Assembly: GCF_000828655.1 (NCBI RefSeq)
Contig: NZ_AP014509.1
Location: 1-64,000 of the forward strand
From: Thermotoga caldifontis AZM44c09
Lineage (GTDB): Bacteria > Thermotogota > Thermotogae > Thermotogales > DSM-5069
Reading direction: 5' to 3'
Length of the DNA: 64,000 nt
Positions 1 to 8,670 of this stretch are shown piece after piece. Under the pieces are notes generated by a model, which saw only the letters and a list, made by a program, of their open reading frames with translations, was not told the DNA's origin and searched no databases. Numbering within the stretch: position 1 is the stretch's first letter; each line of letters starts with the position of its first letter. Position numbers and translations under genes: made by a program.

Positions 1-30
1 AAAGAGGCGGACCTCCGCCTCTTTTCTTTT
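1..30 (+). terminator. Intrinsic terminator of a gene left of the window
   Basis: A perfect 10-bp stem (AAAGAGGCGG / CCGCCTCTTT) with a 4-nt loop is followed by a T-rich tail (TCTTTT). It should end a plus-strand transcript entering from the left, so dnaA needs its own promoter. Confidence 0.8.
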
Positions 31-78
31 CCCTCTCACCCCGGTGGAAGTTTTTTAGAACATAAACAATTCTGTTCC

Positions 79-108
79 TTGATCCACCCCATCTGCTGGA
101 TAGATAAT
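79..108 (+). promoter_or_regulatory. Possible dnaA promoter
   Basis: TTGATC (79-84) and GATAAT (103-108) are separated by 18 nt, just after the terminator and about 45 nt before the preferred dnaA start. The fit is moderate and the region is AT-rich, so other -10 placements are possible. No DnaA-box cluster was recognised here. Confidence 0.35.
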
Positions 109-151
109 AATAGTGCTCGCTCACTCTCTCAGACAGATTGGGGTCTCATTC

Positions 152-1474
152 ATGAAAGAAAAGATCGTAGAGGCGCTCAAAGCCAAGCTGAACCGTCGAA
201 CCTGGGATAGCTGGTTCAGCACGTTCGATGTCAAAGAAATAGGGGAAAATCTTGTCGTCTTCGAGGTTGGCAATCTCTTCATAAAGGATTGGCTCGAGAT
301 GAAGTATGGTAGTCTCATAGCCCGTACGCTGAAAGAGGTCTTCAATCGCCCGATGGAGTTCAGGATAGAGCACGCACCGCTACAGAACCAGCCCGAAGAA
401 GACGAGCGTGAGCCTTTGGTCAGGAAAAGGCCGCTCGTTCTCACCCCACTGAATCCCATCTTCACGTTCGAGAACTTCGTGGTGGGACCTGGCAACATGT
501 TCGCTTACAGTGCCTGTTTGGAAGTTGCGAAGCATCCGGGCAAGTACAATCCTCTGTTCCTGTATGGGGGCGTGGGGCTGGGAAAAACTCACCTTCTGCA
601 GGCCATAGGCCATTATCTGTTCAAGCACCAGCCAGAGATGAGGGTTGTCTATTTGACCAGCGAGCGGTTCTTGAACGAGCTGATAGAGGCCATCCAGAGG
701 GGTACCGCTCAGGAATTCAGGGAGCGTTACAGAACGAAGATAGACGTGCTGTTGCTGGACGATGTACAGTTCCTCATCGGTAAGAACGGCATTCAGACTG
801 AGCTGTTCCACACCTTCAACGAACTCCACAACGCCGGTAAACAGATCGTGATATGTTCCGACAGAGACCCGCAAATGCTCGACGGATTTCAGGATAGACT
901 GATAAGCCGCTTCCAGATGGGTGTGGTTGTGAAGATAGAAAAACCGGACGTTGAAACCTGCTTCAAGATCGCTCAGAAGATGGTCAAACTCGAAGGAGGA
1001 GACCTGCCAGACGACGTCTTGATGCTCATCGCGGAGAAGTTCAACGACAACATGAGAAGACTGAAAGGCGCCATCGCGAAGCTCCTGATGCACAAGCAGA
1101 TCTACAACGAGGATATCAACGTTTCAAAGGCGAGACAGATACTCTCGATTGAGCCAGAAACGGTGAAAAAACCCATAGAAGAAGAACTCTTCGAAGTCCT
1201 ATGTACGATCTTCAACGTTACACAAGAAGAACTCAAAGGGAACAGCAGAAAGAGTAACGTTCTCATCGCTCGCCAGCTCGGTATGTACGTGGCGAAGAAT
1301 TACCTCGGACTATCCCTGAGAAAGATAGCGGAGACATTCAACAAATCCCATCCCACGGTGTCCAACGCCATCGAAAGGTTCGCGCTGAATCTGAAGAACA
1401 ACAAATCGCTTGAATCGGCTTTGAACAAGGTTCTTGAACACTTCAGAGGCAAAACGGCGAACCAATTGATGTGA
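152..1474 (+). CDS. dnaA: Chromosomal replication initiator DnaA
   Basis: DnaA is the AAA+ initiator that binds oriC and loads the helicase. The 440-residue product has the four-domain order: an N-terminal oligomerisation domain, the conserved NPIFTFENFVVGPGN entry to the ATPase, Walker A GGVGLGKTH, Walker B DVLLLDDVQFL, and a C-terminal DNA-binding domain with the signature region (RKIAETFNKSHPTVSNAIER). An in-frame GTG at 113 would add 13 residues; ATG 152 is preferred because it gives the T. maritima length and an MKEKI start. The 3' end overlaps convergent gpsA by 32 nt. Confidence 0.97.
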   Translation: MKEKIVEALKAKLNRRTWDSWFSTFDVKEIGENLVVFEVGNLFIKDWLEMKYGSLIARTLKEVFNRPMEFRIEHAPLQNQPEEDEREPLVRKRPLVLTPLNPIFTFENFVVGPGNMFAYSACLEVAKHPGKYNPLFLYGGVGLGKTHLLQAIGHYLFKHQPEMRVVYLTSERFLNELIEAIQRGTAQEFRERYRTKIDVLLLDDVQFLIGKNGIQTELFHTFNELHNAGKQIVICSDRDPQMLDGFQDRLISRFQMGVVVKIEKPDVETCFKIAQKMVKLEGGDLPDDVLMLIAEKFNDNMRRLKGAIAKLLMHKQIYNEDINVSKARQILSIEPETVKKPIEEELFEVLCTIFNVTQEELKGNSRKSNVLIARQLGMYVAKNYLGLSLRKIAETFNKSHPTVSNAIERFALNLKNNKSLESALNKVLEHFRGKTANQLM

Positions 1475-2453
1475 GACTGCTCTCCACCTTCAAGGGTCTT
1501 TTCATCAACTGCTGAATGCTCAATTCTGGATTCTTCCTTTCGAACAGTATCTCGTAAACCTGTTCACATATTGGCATCTCGACGTTCAAGCTCTTCGCCA
1601 GTTTCAACAGTGGTCCTACGGTGTGAACGCCTTCCGCAACCATCTTCATCTGTGAGAGCACCGCGGACAGTTCGAACCCTTTCGCGACCATCTCACCGAC
1701 ATACCTGTTTCTGCTGTACGGGCTGTTGCACGTCACCACGAGATCCCCAACACCGGCGAGCCCCATGAACGTGAGAGGACTCTCCGCGCCGAACGCCAGT
1801 CCGAAGCGGGCCATCTCGTGCAGACCCCGCGTGATCAACGCGGCCTTGGCGTTGTACCATCCTCCCAATCCATCCACGACACCCGCAGCGATCGCGATAA
1901 CGTTTTTGATCGCTCCGCAGACCTCCACACCGATCACATCGTGACTGATGTAAGATCTGAAATAGGAATTGCTGACAGCTTTCTGTAAGATTTCGGCCTG
2001 CCTCAAATCCTTCGATGCGATGACCACGGCTGTCGGGCGTCTGCTGGCCACTTCCACGGCATGACAGGGGCCTGAGAGCACCGCGTAGGTCGTTTCAGGC
2101 CAGATTTTGCGAACGATCTGACTTACCGTTTTCAGATCCTCGTTGATCCCCTTCGACAGATTCAGAACCACTTTCGGTGCAGGGTGTATTCTTTGCAAGA
2201 TCTCTTCTGTGTGTTTCACAGGTACGGCTATAACCAGGAGATCGGAAAAATTTCGTATTTCCTCGAGATCGTTCGTCGCCCTCAGCTGATGCGGAAGCTC
2301 CATTCCTTCGAGGTATTCACTTCTGTGCTGTTCGTTGATCGAATCTGCAGTTTCAGTTCTTCTTGCCCACAAAAGAACCTCGTGACCGTTTTCGACGAGC
2401 AATTTCGCGAACGCGGTTCCCCAGCTGCCAGCACCAAGAACTGAAAATCTCAA
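1443..2453 (-). CDS. gpsA: Glycerol-3-phosphate dehydrogenase [NAD(P)+]
   Basis: Reduces dihydroxyacetone phosphate to sn-glycerol-3-phosphate for phospholipid synthesis; cytoplasmic. The 336-residue product starts with the Rossmann motif SVLGAGSWGTAFA. It carries LSKGI, the catalytic-lysine region GAIKNVIAIAAG, and GLAGVGDLVVTC as in the family. The start chosen is TTG 2453: it overlaps the trmB stop (TTGA), has an upstream GAGGTG, and gives the expected N-terminus; the longer reading frame adds an unrelated Cys-rich leader. It is last in a minus-strand operon and overlaps dnaA tail to tail. Confidence 0.95.
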   Translation of the reverse strand: MRFSVLGAGSWGTAFAKLLVENGHEVLLWARRTETADSINEQHRSEYLEGMELPHQLRATNDLEEIRNFSDLLVIAVPVKHTEEILQRIHPAPKVVLNLSKGINEDLKTVSQIVRKIWPETTYAVLSGPCHAVEVASRRPTAVVIASKDLRQAEILQKAVSNSYFRSYISHDVIGVEVCGAIKNVIAIAAGVVDGLGGWYNAKAALITRGLHEMARFGLAFGAESPLTFMGLAGVGDLVVTCNSPYSRNRYVGEMVAKGFELSAVLSQMKMVAEGVHTVGPLLKLAKSLNVEMPICEQVYEILFERKNPELSIQQLMKRPLKVESSLTSIGSPFCL

Positions 2454-3382
2454 GTGCTTATCACCTCTGCAACCTTCCTGACAGAGAACTTCACAACGAA
2501 GGTTCTGTACGCAAACGCATCTGGATCGAGCTTGACGAGCCATCCTTCAGGTTTCTTCTCGACACTGATGAAGTATCTCTGCTGGAAGTTCGACTCGCTG
2601 GAGACGATCCTCAGCAGGTATTCGTTTTCCGAGGTGTAGACATCCTTGACGACGAACACACCCCGTTCGTGCTTGAACACCTGCTCCTTCAGTCCGAGCA
2701 ATTTTTGTCTGTCCACATCTTTGACGTGTACGTGTGGCACGGTTGTCTCCCCCCAGGTCCATCTCTCAACCGTTCTGTGATCGGTTTTGACAGCCCTCAA
2801 CGTGTAACTCACTTTCCCTTGAGACAACCATTTTCTCTCGTAACGTGTTCCCAGCACGATGCGATCGTTTGTGAAAATGGAGACTTCCCCGAAGCATCCG
2901 TTTTCCTCCATGAGCGAGGCCATATCGCGAACGTACCATTCAACATCGCTCGTCAGATGGAACCTTCCACCCTTCTTCAGAACCGCGGCCACGGTCGTGA
3001 CGAAAGCCTGGTTTGTGAACCTTCTCTCCGCGTGCGCCTTCTTGGGCCAGGGACAGGGAAAGTTTATGTAGATTTCCTGCACGGAATTGTCCTCAAAGAA
3101 CTCCCTCAAACCGAAATGTCCATCAACCATGAAAACGCGAACGTTGTTCAAACCTTCAGAATGAATCTTTTTCTGGATCTTGACAATGCTCGTGAGGGAC
3201 GTTTCAAAACCGATGTAGTTTCTCGAAGGATCCTGCTTGGCGAGTCCGACCAGGAATTCCCCATTACCAAAACCGAGCTCAACTACGAGCTCGGCTTCTC
3301 TGTTGAACAAACTTTCCCAATCTATTGGAAGCGGCAGCTTTCTCGCGTCGATACAGTAGGAAAAGACTCCAAGATCCATCAC
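2450..3382 (-). CDS. trmB: tRNA (guanine-N7-)-methyltransferase TrmB
   Basis: Methylates G46 of the tRNA variable loop using SAM. The product (310 aa) has SAM motif I VVELGFGNGEFLVGLA, ETSL in the next strand, and the TrmB signature YINFPCPWPKKAHAERRF. The C-terminal ~90 residues form an extension beyond the common ~210-residue enzyme, like the longer Thermotoga TrmB (recollection). The start GTG 3382 overlaps the stop of the upstream gene (GTGA); ATG 3379 directly follows and is equally possible. Confidence 0.93.
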   Translation of the reverse strand: MMDLGVFSYCIDARKLPLPIDWESLFNREAELVVELGFGNGEFLVGLAKQDPSRNYIGFETSLTSIVKIQKKIHSEGLNNVRVFMVDGHFGLREFFEDNSVQEIYINFPCPWPKKAHAERRFTNQAFVTTVAAVLKKGGRFHLTSDVEWYVRDMASLMEENGCFGEVSIFTNDRIVLGTRYERKWLSQGKVSYTLRAVKTDHRTVERWTWGETTVPHVHVKDVDRQKLLGLKEQVFKHERGVFVVKDVYTSENEYLLRIVSSESNFQQRYFISVEKKPEGWLVKLDPDAFAYRTFVVKFSVRKVAEVIST

Positions 3383-4539
3383 TCAATTTTACTCAGAAAA
3401 TATCTGGCGTGTGGTGCGTAGAGACTCTCTGGATACCTTCGCAGAAAGTCTTCAAACGTTTTCTTCGCTTCATCCTTTTTGCCTGCAGAGTAATAGCTCA
3501 GCGCCATGTAGTAATACACATCGTCCTTGAAGTAAACCTCATCGCCCAGCTGGTCAAAAAGGTTTTTGAGAATCTCTGCAGCATCCAGATAATAGCCCCT
3601 CTTGTAAAGATCGTATCCGAACAACCAGAACGAACGCGCTGTGTTGAGATCGAACTTCGAATGCACGCTGTACTGAGCTTTTTCGTTGGCCGCACCTGTA
3701 CCAGCCAGCCGATCGATTCGTCCCGATAATTGCCTGATTTCGTTCATGATTTCATCGCTCTTCTGTTCGCCAGACTGAATCCTCGCAACGATGTCGTTCA
3801 CGCTGAGCTTCAGTTCCACGAGACTCTGCGACAGCTCGAGCTGTGTCTTTGACATCCCTTCAAATTTCGATTCTAAGCTCGTCAGGCTCTCGGCCAACCG
3901 ATTCGATGTTTCTCCCAATCTTTCAACCTTTTCGGAAACGGGTGATATCTGTTCCTTCACGACCGCCTCGATCGCAGCCTTGCTGGGTCCTGAACGTAAC
4001 AGTCCAACGACGCTGAAAACCAACGTAGCACAGATGAGGACTAAGATGACGAGATCGAAAGATCTTTTCTGTGTCCCCTCCACCCTCCTTGAGAGGGATG
4101 GATGCGACGCATCGAGCTTCCTCAGGAGCTCTTCGAAGATCTTCTCGCGCGCTTTGTCCCCCTTCCTGCGAGCAAGCTCCAGTTTCAGTGCAACGACTTC
4201 TACCAGCTCCGGATAAGACTTGGAAACGGCCTCCAGGATCGCCATCGCACCTTCAAGGTTCGCCCTGTCCATCTCTTCGAACGAGTCTTTGACGTCTTCT
4301 TTGTAGTTCTCCCTCACCCTCTCTTGAGCAGTTTTGTAGAGCGTCTTGTACTCTTCCTTCTTTTCCTCGCTCAAACGCTCGTAAATTTTTAAAACAGCCA
4401 TCCAGTTTCCAGACGCAGCCTCGAGTTCGAGCAGAAGGTGAGGATAATCGTCATGAAAGATACTCAGAACTCCCCTGGCGCGTGAAAGTTGATTTTCCCT
4501 GATCAGATCCCTCACCAATCTTTCAACGGCGTCACTCAT
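3379..4539 (-). CDS. Membrane protein with coiled coil and C-terminal TPRs
   Basis: Unnamed 386-residue protein. The first ~150 residues are helical and charged. One membrane segment follows at about 162-182 (FDLVILVLICATLVFSVVGLL), then a long heptad-rich stretch (about 195-280) suggesting coiled coil. The C-terminus has TPR-like helices (GYDLYKRGYYLDAAEILKNL, YYMALSYYSAGKKDEAKKTF) ending RYPESLYAPHARYFL. That order (membrane anchor, coiled coil, TPR) recalls the CpoB/YbgF envelope proteins, an analogy rather than an assignment. It overlaps the genes on both sides by 4 nt. Confidence 0.8.
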   Translation of the reverse strand: MSDAVERLVRDLIRENQLSRARGVLSIFHDDYPHLLLELEAASGNWMAVLKIYERLSEEKKEEYKTLYKTAQERVRENYKEDVKDSFEEMDRANLEGAMAILEAVSKSYPELVEVVALKLELARRKGDKAREKIFEELLRKLDASHPSLSRRVEGTQKRSFDLVILVLICATLVFSVVGLLRSGPSKAAIEAVVKEQISPVSEKVERLGETSNRLAESLTSLESKFEGMSKTQLELSQSLVELKLSVNDIVARIQSGEQKSDEIMNEIRQLSGRIDRLAGTGAANEKAQYSVHSKFDLNTARSFWLFGYDLYKRGYYLDAAEILKNLFDQLGDEVYFKDDVYYYMALSYYSAGKKDEAKKTFEDFLRRYPESLYAPHARYFLSKIE

Positions 4540-6074
4540 CTGGCCACCTCCTCAATGGCGTACGGTATGAGATCCGGCAGCTCGCTGACGAGCATCGTAC
4601 CTTCACTCGCGTTGTACTTTTCACTCGCAAGACCGTGAATGTAAACGCCAAGGATGCTCGCTTCCAGCGGTGTTACACCTTGAGCGAGAAAGCCACCGAT
4701 CACGCCGGCAAGGACATCGCCACTACCCGCCTTGGCGAGCGAAGTGTTTCCTGTAAGATTGTAATACGTGTTCTTCCCATCTGTGACGATCGTCGTTGCT
4801 CCTTTGAGCACCAGAATGACACCATAACGATGCGCAAACTGCTCGGCCAGCACGTAGTTGTATCTAACCTGTTCGACAGGTTGCTTCACTAAACGGGCAA
4901 ACTCTCCAGGATGCGGTGTCATGACGATGGGTGCGCTCAGTGAACCGAGGACGCTCAGATCGCGTGAAAGACAGTTCAAACCGTCCGCATCGATCAGGAT
5001 AGGCTTTTCAACCTGTTTCAAGAAGTTCACAACGAACTCGCACACGCTCGGCTCGTCGGTCAAGCCCGGTCCCAGTACGATCGCATCCGATTCCTGTGCG
5101 AGTTTCAACGCCGTGTCGATGTCCTTCGGTGAGAAACTGTCAGCCTCGATAGCCGTGAACACCAATCCAGGTTCCCGACCAACCGCGAGTTTCCCGACTT
5201 CTTCACAGCTGAGCAGCCTCACGTAACCACACCCTGCCCTCAGTGCCCCCAGGCACGTGAGCACAGGGGCGCCGAGATACCGACGAGAACCCGCTATTAC
5301 GAGCAGACTACCGAAGGTTTTCTTGTGAGAATCTTTCTTTCTCTCCGGCAGGATCTTCTTCACCATTCCCTTGGTGACGATGTTCCTCCTCAGGTTCATG
5401 GACTCACAAAGGACTCTGGGTATCCCTATGCTCGCGACCTTCAACTTACCGGTGAGTTCCCTTCCGGGAAACAGCACGTGGCAAGGCTTTGGAAACGCGA
5501 ACGTAACGGTCAGATTCGCCCTGACGGCCATACCGAGCACCTTTCCTGTATCGCACTCCACGCCGGAAGGGAGATCTACAGAGACAACGTAACTCGCGTA
5601 CAGGTTCACGAGCTTTATAACGTCCAGAATCGGGTTTTTCACCTCACCACGTGTGCCGGTACCGAGCAGGGCATCTATCACTACATCGCTCTCCTTGATC
5701 AACTCAGCCAGGCCGTCAAGATCGATGTCTACCCCTAACTTCTTGATATCGACGCCGAGTGACTTCAACCTCTCAAAATTTTCGCGAGTCAGGCTGGTCA
5801 TCTTTTCCTCTTCGCCCACAACCACACAGCTGACCATGTCGGTGTGGTCCAGCAAATTCCTCGCCACGACCAGGCCATCGCCGCCGTTGTTACCGGTCCC
5901 ACACAGCACCAAGAAAGATCTGTTGGAAAGCTCGCCGAACTCCTGCTCGAGCGCTAAGACCACCGCGAGCCCTGCACGTTCCATGAGAAAAGATGCCGGA
6001 ATCTTGAACGACTCTTCCGTCAGGCGTTCAAGTGTCTTCATCTCTTCGGAGCTGATGACTTTCAAGTGTCTCAC
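4536..6074 (-). CDS. nnrD: Bifunctional NAD(P)HX epimerase/dehydratase
   Basis: Repairs hydrated NAD(P)H, an adduct made faster at high temperature. The N-terminal ~210 residues form the YjeF_N epimerase domain (LCGTGNNGGDGLVVARNLL, ALLGTGTRGEV, VDLPSGV). The C-terminal half is the ADP/ATP-dependent dehydratase of the ribokinase fold (LGPGLTDEP, MTPHPGEFARL, LAKAGSGDVLAGVIGG). The 512 residues match the fused two-domain form, like T. maritima TM0922. Start GTG 6074 overlaps the upstream stop. Confidence 0.95.
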   Translation of the reverse strand: MRHLKVISSEEMKTLERLTEESFKIPASFLMERAGLAVVLALEQEFGELSNRSFLVLCGTGNNGGDGLVVARNLLDHTDMVSCVVVGEEEKMTSLTRENFERLKSLGVDIKKLGVDIDLDGLAELIKESDVVIDALLGTGTRGEVKNPILDVIKLVNLYASYVVSVDLPSGVECDTGKVLGMAVRANLTVTFAFPKPCHVLFPGRELTGKLKVASIGIPRVLCESMNLRRNIVTKGMVKKILPERKKDSHKKTFGSLLVIAGSRRYLGAPVLTCLGALRAGCGYVRLLSCEEVGKLAVGREPGLVFTAIEADSFSPKDIDTALKLAQESDAIVLGPGLTDEPSVCEFVVNFLKQVEKPILIDADGLNCLSRDLSVLGSLSAPIVMTPHPGEFARLVKQPVEQVRYNYVLAEQFAHRYGVILVLKGATTIVTDGKNTYYNLTGNTSLAKAGSGDVLAGVIGGFLAQGVTPLEASILGVYIHGLASEKYNASEGTMLVSELPDLIPYAIEEVAR

Positions 6075-6553
6075 CTCAACCAGAAATACAGGATCTTGTA
6101 AACTCTGTAGTAATTCATAACCTTCTTAACGTAAGCGGCGGCTTCACGTTCAAACTCTCCCACCCTGGATGGTCCAACGTAGTAGGCCGCCAGCGCCTTT
6201 TCAAGATCACCATTGTACAGGTTCAGCAGATAGCTCAAATAGAGCAAACCAAAAGTGATGTTGTCTTCAACCCGGTGAATGTCTCCTTCCAGCTTGAACC
6301 TCTCTTTCAACCAGGAGAACGTTGAAGGCATCAGCTGCATCAATCCCACAGCGCCAGCCGGAGAAACTGCGTCTTCCCGAAAACCGCTTTCAACCTTTAT
6401 CAATGCCATGACGAGCAAAGGATCGATCCCCTGAGCTTCTCTGACCACTGTATTGTAATACCTTATGGGGAACAGTTTGTAAAGCACAAGGATCGAAACA
6501 AACACTGAAAAGATAAAGAAGGCAAGAAAGTATTTGAGGCTCGATTTCTCCAT
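6071..6553 (-). CDS. Membrane-anchored lytic transglycosylase (SLT domain)
   Basis: Cleaves peptidoglycan glycan strands to leave 1,6-anhydro ends. A hydrophobic segment at residues 8-27 probably anchors the protein. The SLT fold follows with the catalytic glutamate in ALIKVESGFREDAVSPAGA and the conserved GLMQLMPST and AYYVGPSRV motifs. At 160 aa it is little more than the catalytic domain. An AAGGGGGTC Shine-Dalgarno precedes ATG 6553. It sits beside prepilin peptidase and NnrD. Confidence 0.92.
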   Translation of the reverse strand: MEKSSLKYFLAFFIFSVFVSILVLYKLFPIRYYNTVVREAQGIDPLLVMALIKVESGFREDAVSPAGAVGLMQLMPSTFSWLKERFKLEGDIHRVEDNITFGLLYLSYLLNLYNGDLEKALAAYYVGPSRVGEFEREAAAYVKKVMNYYRVYKILYFWLR

Positions 6554-6576
6554 CGCTGACCCCCTTCAGAACACCC

Positions 6577-7290
6577 TTACACGAGTGAGTTCACCAGCAA
6601 GATCGCGTACCCAGCCGGTGCCAGAAAGGTTCCGAAGGGAATCTTCTGTTTCGGATCGAGTCTTCCTTTTCCCTTCACGAGTGCGTAGATTATGGCGGAC
6701 ACCGATGACGCCAAGAGCACGTAGAAAGATTCGATGAACCCCACTCCTATTCCTATCGCTCCTATCAGGACTACGTCTCCTTCCCCCATTCCTCCTCTGT
6801 AAACGATCCCAAGCAGCCACAGAAGAAACATCGCTGCAGCGGCTCCGACAGCGTTCCAGACAGGGAAACCCTTCATCCACCATACCAGAAAACCTGCAAC
6901 CCAGCTGAGAACGAGTGTCACGTCGGGTATGGCTAAGAATTCGAAATCGATGCAACTCATCACTATGGCACAGGAGGCGAACAGACATAAAGAGAGATAG
7001 ACCACCAAATTCGGTACGAAAGAGTTGGCCAGATAAGCCAGGGCACTCACCGTTTCGACCAGAGGATACCTGACACTTATTGAAGAACCGCAGTTTCTGC
7101 ACTTTCCTCTCAGAATGAAATAACTGAGGATAGGTATGTTGTCGTACCACGCGATCTGTGCGCCACACTTCGGACAGATCGACCTTGCAGGCTTAAGAAT
7201 GCTCAAATGACTCCTCGGCAGTCTGTATATCACCACGTTCAGGAAACTCCCTATGATCGCTCCCAGCACGAAGTTCAAAAGATGCCACAA
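6577..7290 (-). CDS. pilD: Prepilin peptidase (type IV leader peptidase)
   Basis: Polytopic aspartyl protease that cleaves type IV prepilin leaders and usually N-methylates them. The 237 residues include GSFLNVVIYRLPR, the two zinc-type CxxC pairs (CPKCG, CRNCG) of the methylase part, AIPDVTLVL with the first catalytic Asp and GMGEGDVVLIGAIG with the second. The TTG start at 7290 has GGAGGAG upstream and lies inside the end of the preceding TPR gene. No pilin gene is in this window. Confidence 0.93.
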   Translation of the reverse strand: MWHLLNFVLGAIIGSFLNVVIYRLPRSHLSILKPARSICPKCGAQIAWYDNIPILSYFILRGKCRNCGSSISVRYPLVETVSALAYLANSFVPNLVVYLSLCLFASCAIVMSCIDFEFLAIPDVTLVLSWVAGFLVWWMKGFPVWNAVGAAAAMFLLWLLGIVYRGGMGEGDVVLIGAIGIGVGFIESFYVLLASSVSAIIYALVKGKGRLDPKQKIPFGTFLAPAGYAILLVNSLV

Positions 7291-8348
7291 GTGCGCATCT
7301 CCTCCTCGTTCATGAACTCTGACAAGAATTCCCTATTACCGTACAGGAACCACGGGCTGTGATCTTTGACCTCGAGGAACGCCTGCCTGGCTTTCTCCAG
7401 CTTTCCTTGTTTCAAATCACAGAGCGCGGACAGCAGTTTCACATAAGGCTTCATTCTTTCTGTGTCTGGCAGCAGGTTCAGAAATTCCTGGACACGCTGG
7501 TAGTTACCGTGTTTCAGCTGAACTCTGGCCCACGGTTCGATATCCTCCGCACGGGTCGGCCTCGTTTCAAGGATCCTCTGTTCGATACGTTGTGCGTCTT
7601 CATGCCTTCCGGCATCCCTGTAAGCCTGAGCGAGCTGGAACATCGCCACGATACTTTCAGGATCTCTCTTCAACAGTCTTTCTAAAACGTCGCAGACTTT
7701 GTCGTAAGCTTTGATCTTCCTGTATGCATCCGCGAGCATGAAGTAGGTGAGTCTGTTGTCCGGCGCGTACTCGATCTCCCTTTCCCAGTAGGAAGCCGCT
7801 CTCAGGTAATCTCCACTGTTGTAATACGCCTCTCCAAGCGAAGCGTAAGCCGGTACCAGCCACGGATCGATCTCGATCGCTTTGTCCAAATACTTGATAC
7901 CCTGCTCTATTTCTCCCTTCTCGATGAGAAGAGAACCGTAAAGTTCGTAGGCGGGAGCATAATTCTTGTCTACCTCCAGCATGTACCTGACCACTTTGAA
8001 AGCTTCCTCGTGCAAATCTCCGTCGGCGTAGTCCAGTGCCAGATCGTAAAGTCCCGCCAGCGAGGCATGAACGAAATCCTTTGGCAATATGTTCTTCTCC
8101 TCGAACCAATGTTTCAGCTCATCGAAGCACACAGGTTCGTATATGATCTCGTTCAGCGATACCACGTTCTCCTCGATGAAAATGCACTTCTCGATCTCTT
8201 CGATTATGTCCTTTTTCTCCTTCAAATCCTGCATCATCGTGTGCCAGTCTCCATCGTAGAACAGATCCCTCACCATCACCACCAGGGGTGTATCAGTGGT
8301 GATTTCGATGTTTCTGTCACGAATGATGAGATCGATGACTCGTCCCAC
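7275..8348 (-). CDS. TPR-repeat protein
   Basis: The 357-residue product has no membrane segment. The first ~100 residues match nothing I know; after that come at least five TPR units (for example GSLLIEKGEIEQGIKYLDKA, AYYNSGDYLRAASYWEREI, AQAYRDAGRHEDAQRIEQRI). This suggests a cytoplasmic scaffold. It is first in the minus-strand operon running to gpsA and overlaps prepilin peptidase by 16 nt. A role in pilus or envelope assembly is only an inference from that neighbour. Confidence 0.85.
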   Translation of the reverse strand: MGRVIDLIIRDRNIEITTDTPLVVMVRDLFYDGDWHTMMQDLKEKKDIIEEIEKCIFIEENVVSLNEIIYEPVCFDELKHWFEEKNILPKDFVHASLAGLYDLALDYADGDLHEEAFKVVRYMLEVDKNYAPAYELYGSLLIEKGEIEQGIKYLDKAIEIDPWLVPAYASLGEAYYNSGDYLRAASYWEREIEYAPDNRLTYFMLADAYRKIKAYDKVCDVLERLLKRDPESIVAMFQLAQAYRDAGRHEDAQRIEQRILETRPTRAEDIEPWARVQLKHGNYQRVQEFLNLLPDTERMKPYVKLLSALCDLKQGKLEKARQAFLEVKDHSPWFLYGNREFLSEFMNEEEMRTCGIF

Positions 8349-8389
8349 CGAACCACTCCCTTGAAATCTTTGCTTTACCTCTACTTCAC

Positions 8390-8395
8390 ATTATA
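8390..8395 (-). promoter_or_regulatory. -10 element for the TPR-to-gpsA operon
   Basis: On the minus strand this reads TATAAT, about 40 nt before the first codon of the TPR gene. No good -35 hexamer is seen at 16-18 nt spacing. Confidence 0.5.
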
Positions 8396-8400
8396 ACCCA

Positions 8401-8648
8401 TGCTTTCAAGATTTCACACCCCAAGAAATATGAATGTGCGGATCATGTACCCCGATTGAGCATCTTTTTCGAACCGATCTGATGGCAAATTAAAGGATCG
8501 CAGAAGAAATACATGTTACACCACGCAACACAGTAGAAAAGCGAGGATTAAGGGACTGAAAAACGCCTCAGGGAGATGTTATCATGGAAGTGAAAGCGCG
8601 GACGGCCACCAGCAACCTCTACCCATACAAGCACCTTCTCACACGTTG
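8401..8648. other. Intergenic stretch without a recognised gene
   Basis: Roughly 250 bases between the TPR operon promoter and the orphan hairpin at 8649. A 72-codon frame starting at 8584 has no family features and runs through the hairpin. I compared the stretch by eye with SRP RNA, 6S RNA, tmRNA and RNase P landmarks and saw none. A small plus-strand RNA ending at the hairpin remains possible. Confidence 0.5.
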
Positions 8649-8670
8649 GGGGGCGTTGCCCCCGTTTTTT
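8649..8670 (+). terminator. Plus-strand intrinsic terminator with no known gene
   Basis: GGGGGC-GTT-GCCCCC followed by GTTTTTT is a textbook terminator oriented to the plus strand. Both flanking genes read on the minus strand, and the U-tract lies on the wrong side to end them. Confidence 0.75.

Noticed and set aside
1-150. Replication origin with DnaA boxes
   Set aside because: No repeated DnaA-box-like 9-mer or 12-mer was seen; dnaA and the origin need not be adjacent in Thermotogota.
113-151. GTG start extending DnaA by 13 residues
   Set aside because: The extra residues have no counterpart in the T. maritima protein, and ATG 152 gives the same 440-residue length.
8401-8670. SRP, 6S, tmRNA or RNase P RNA
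   Set aside because: None of the conserved landmark sequences of these RNAs could be found by eye on either strand.
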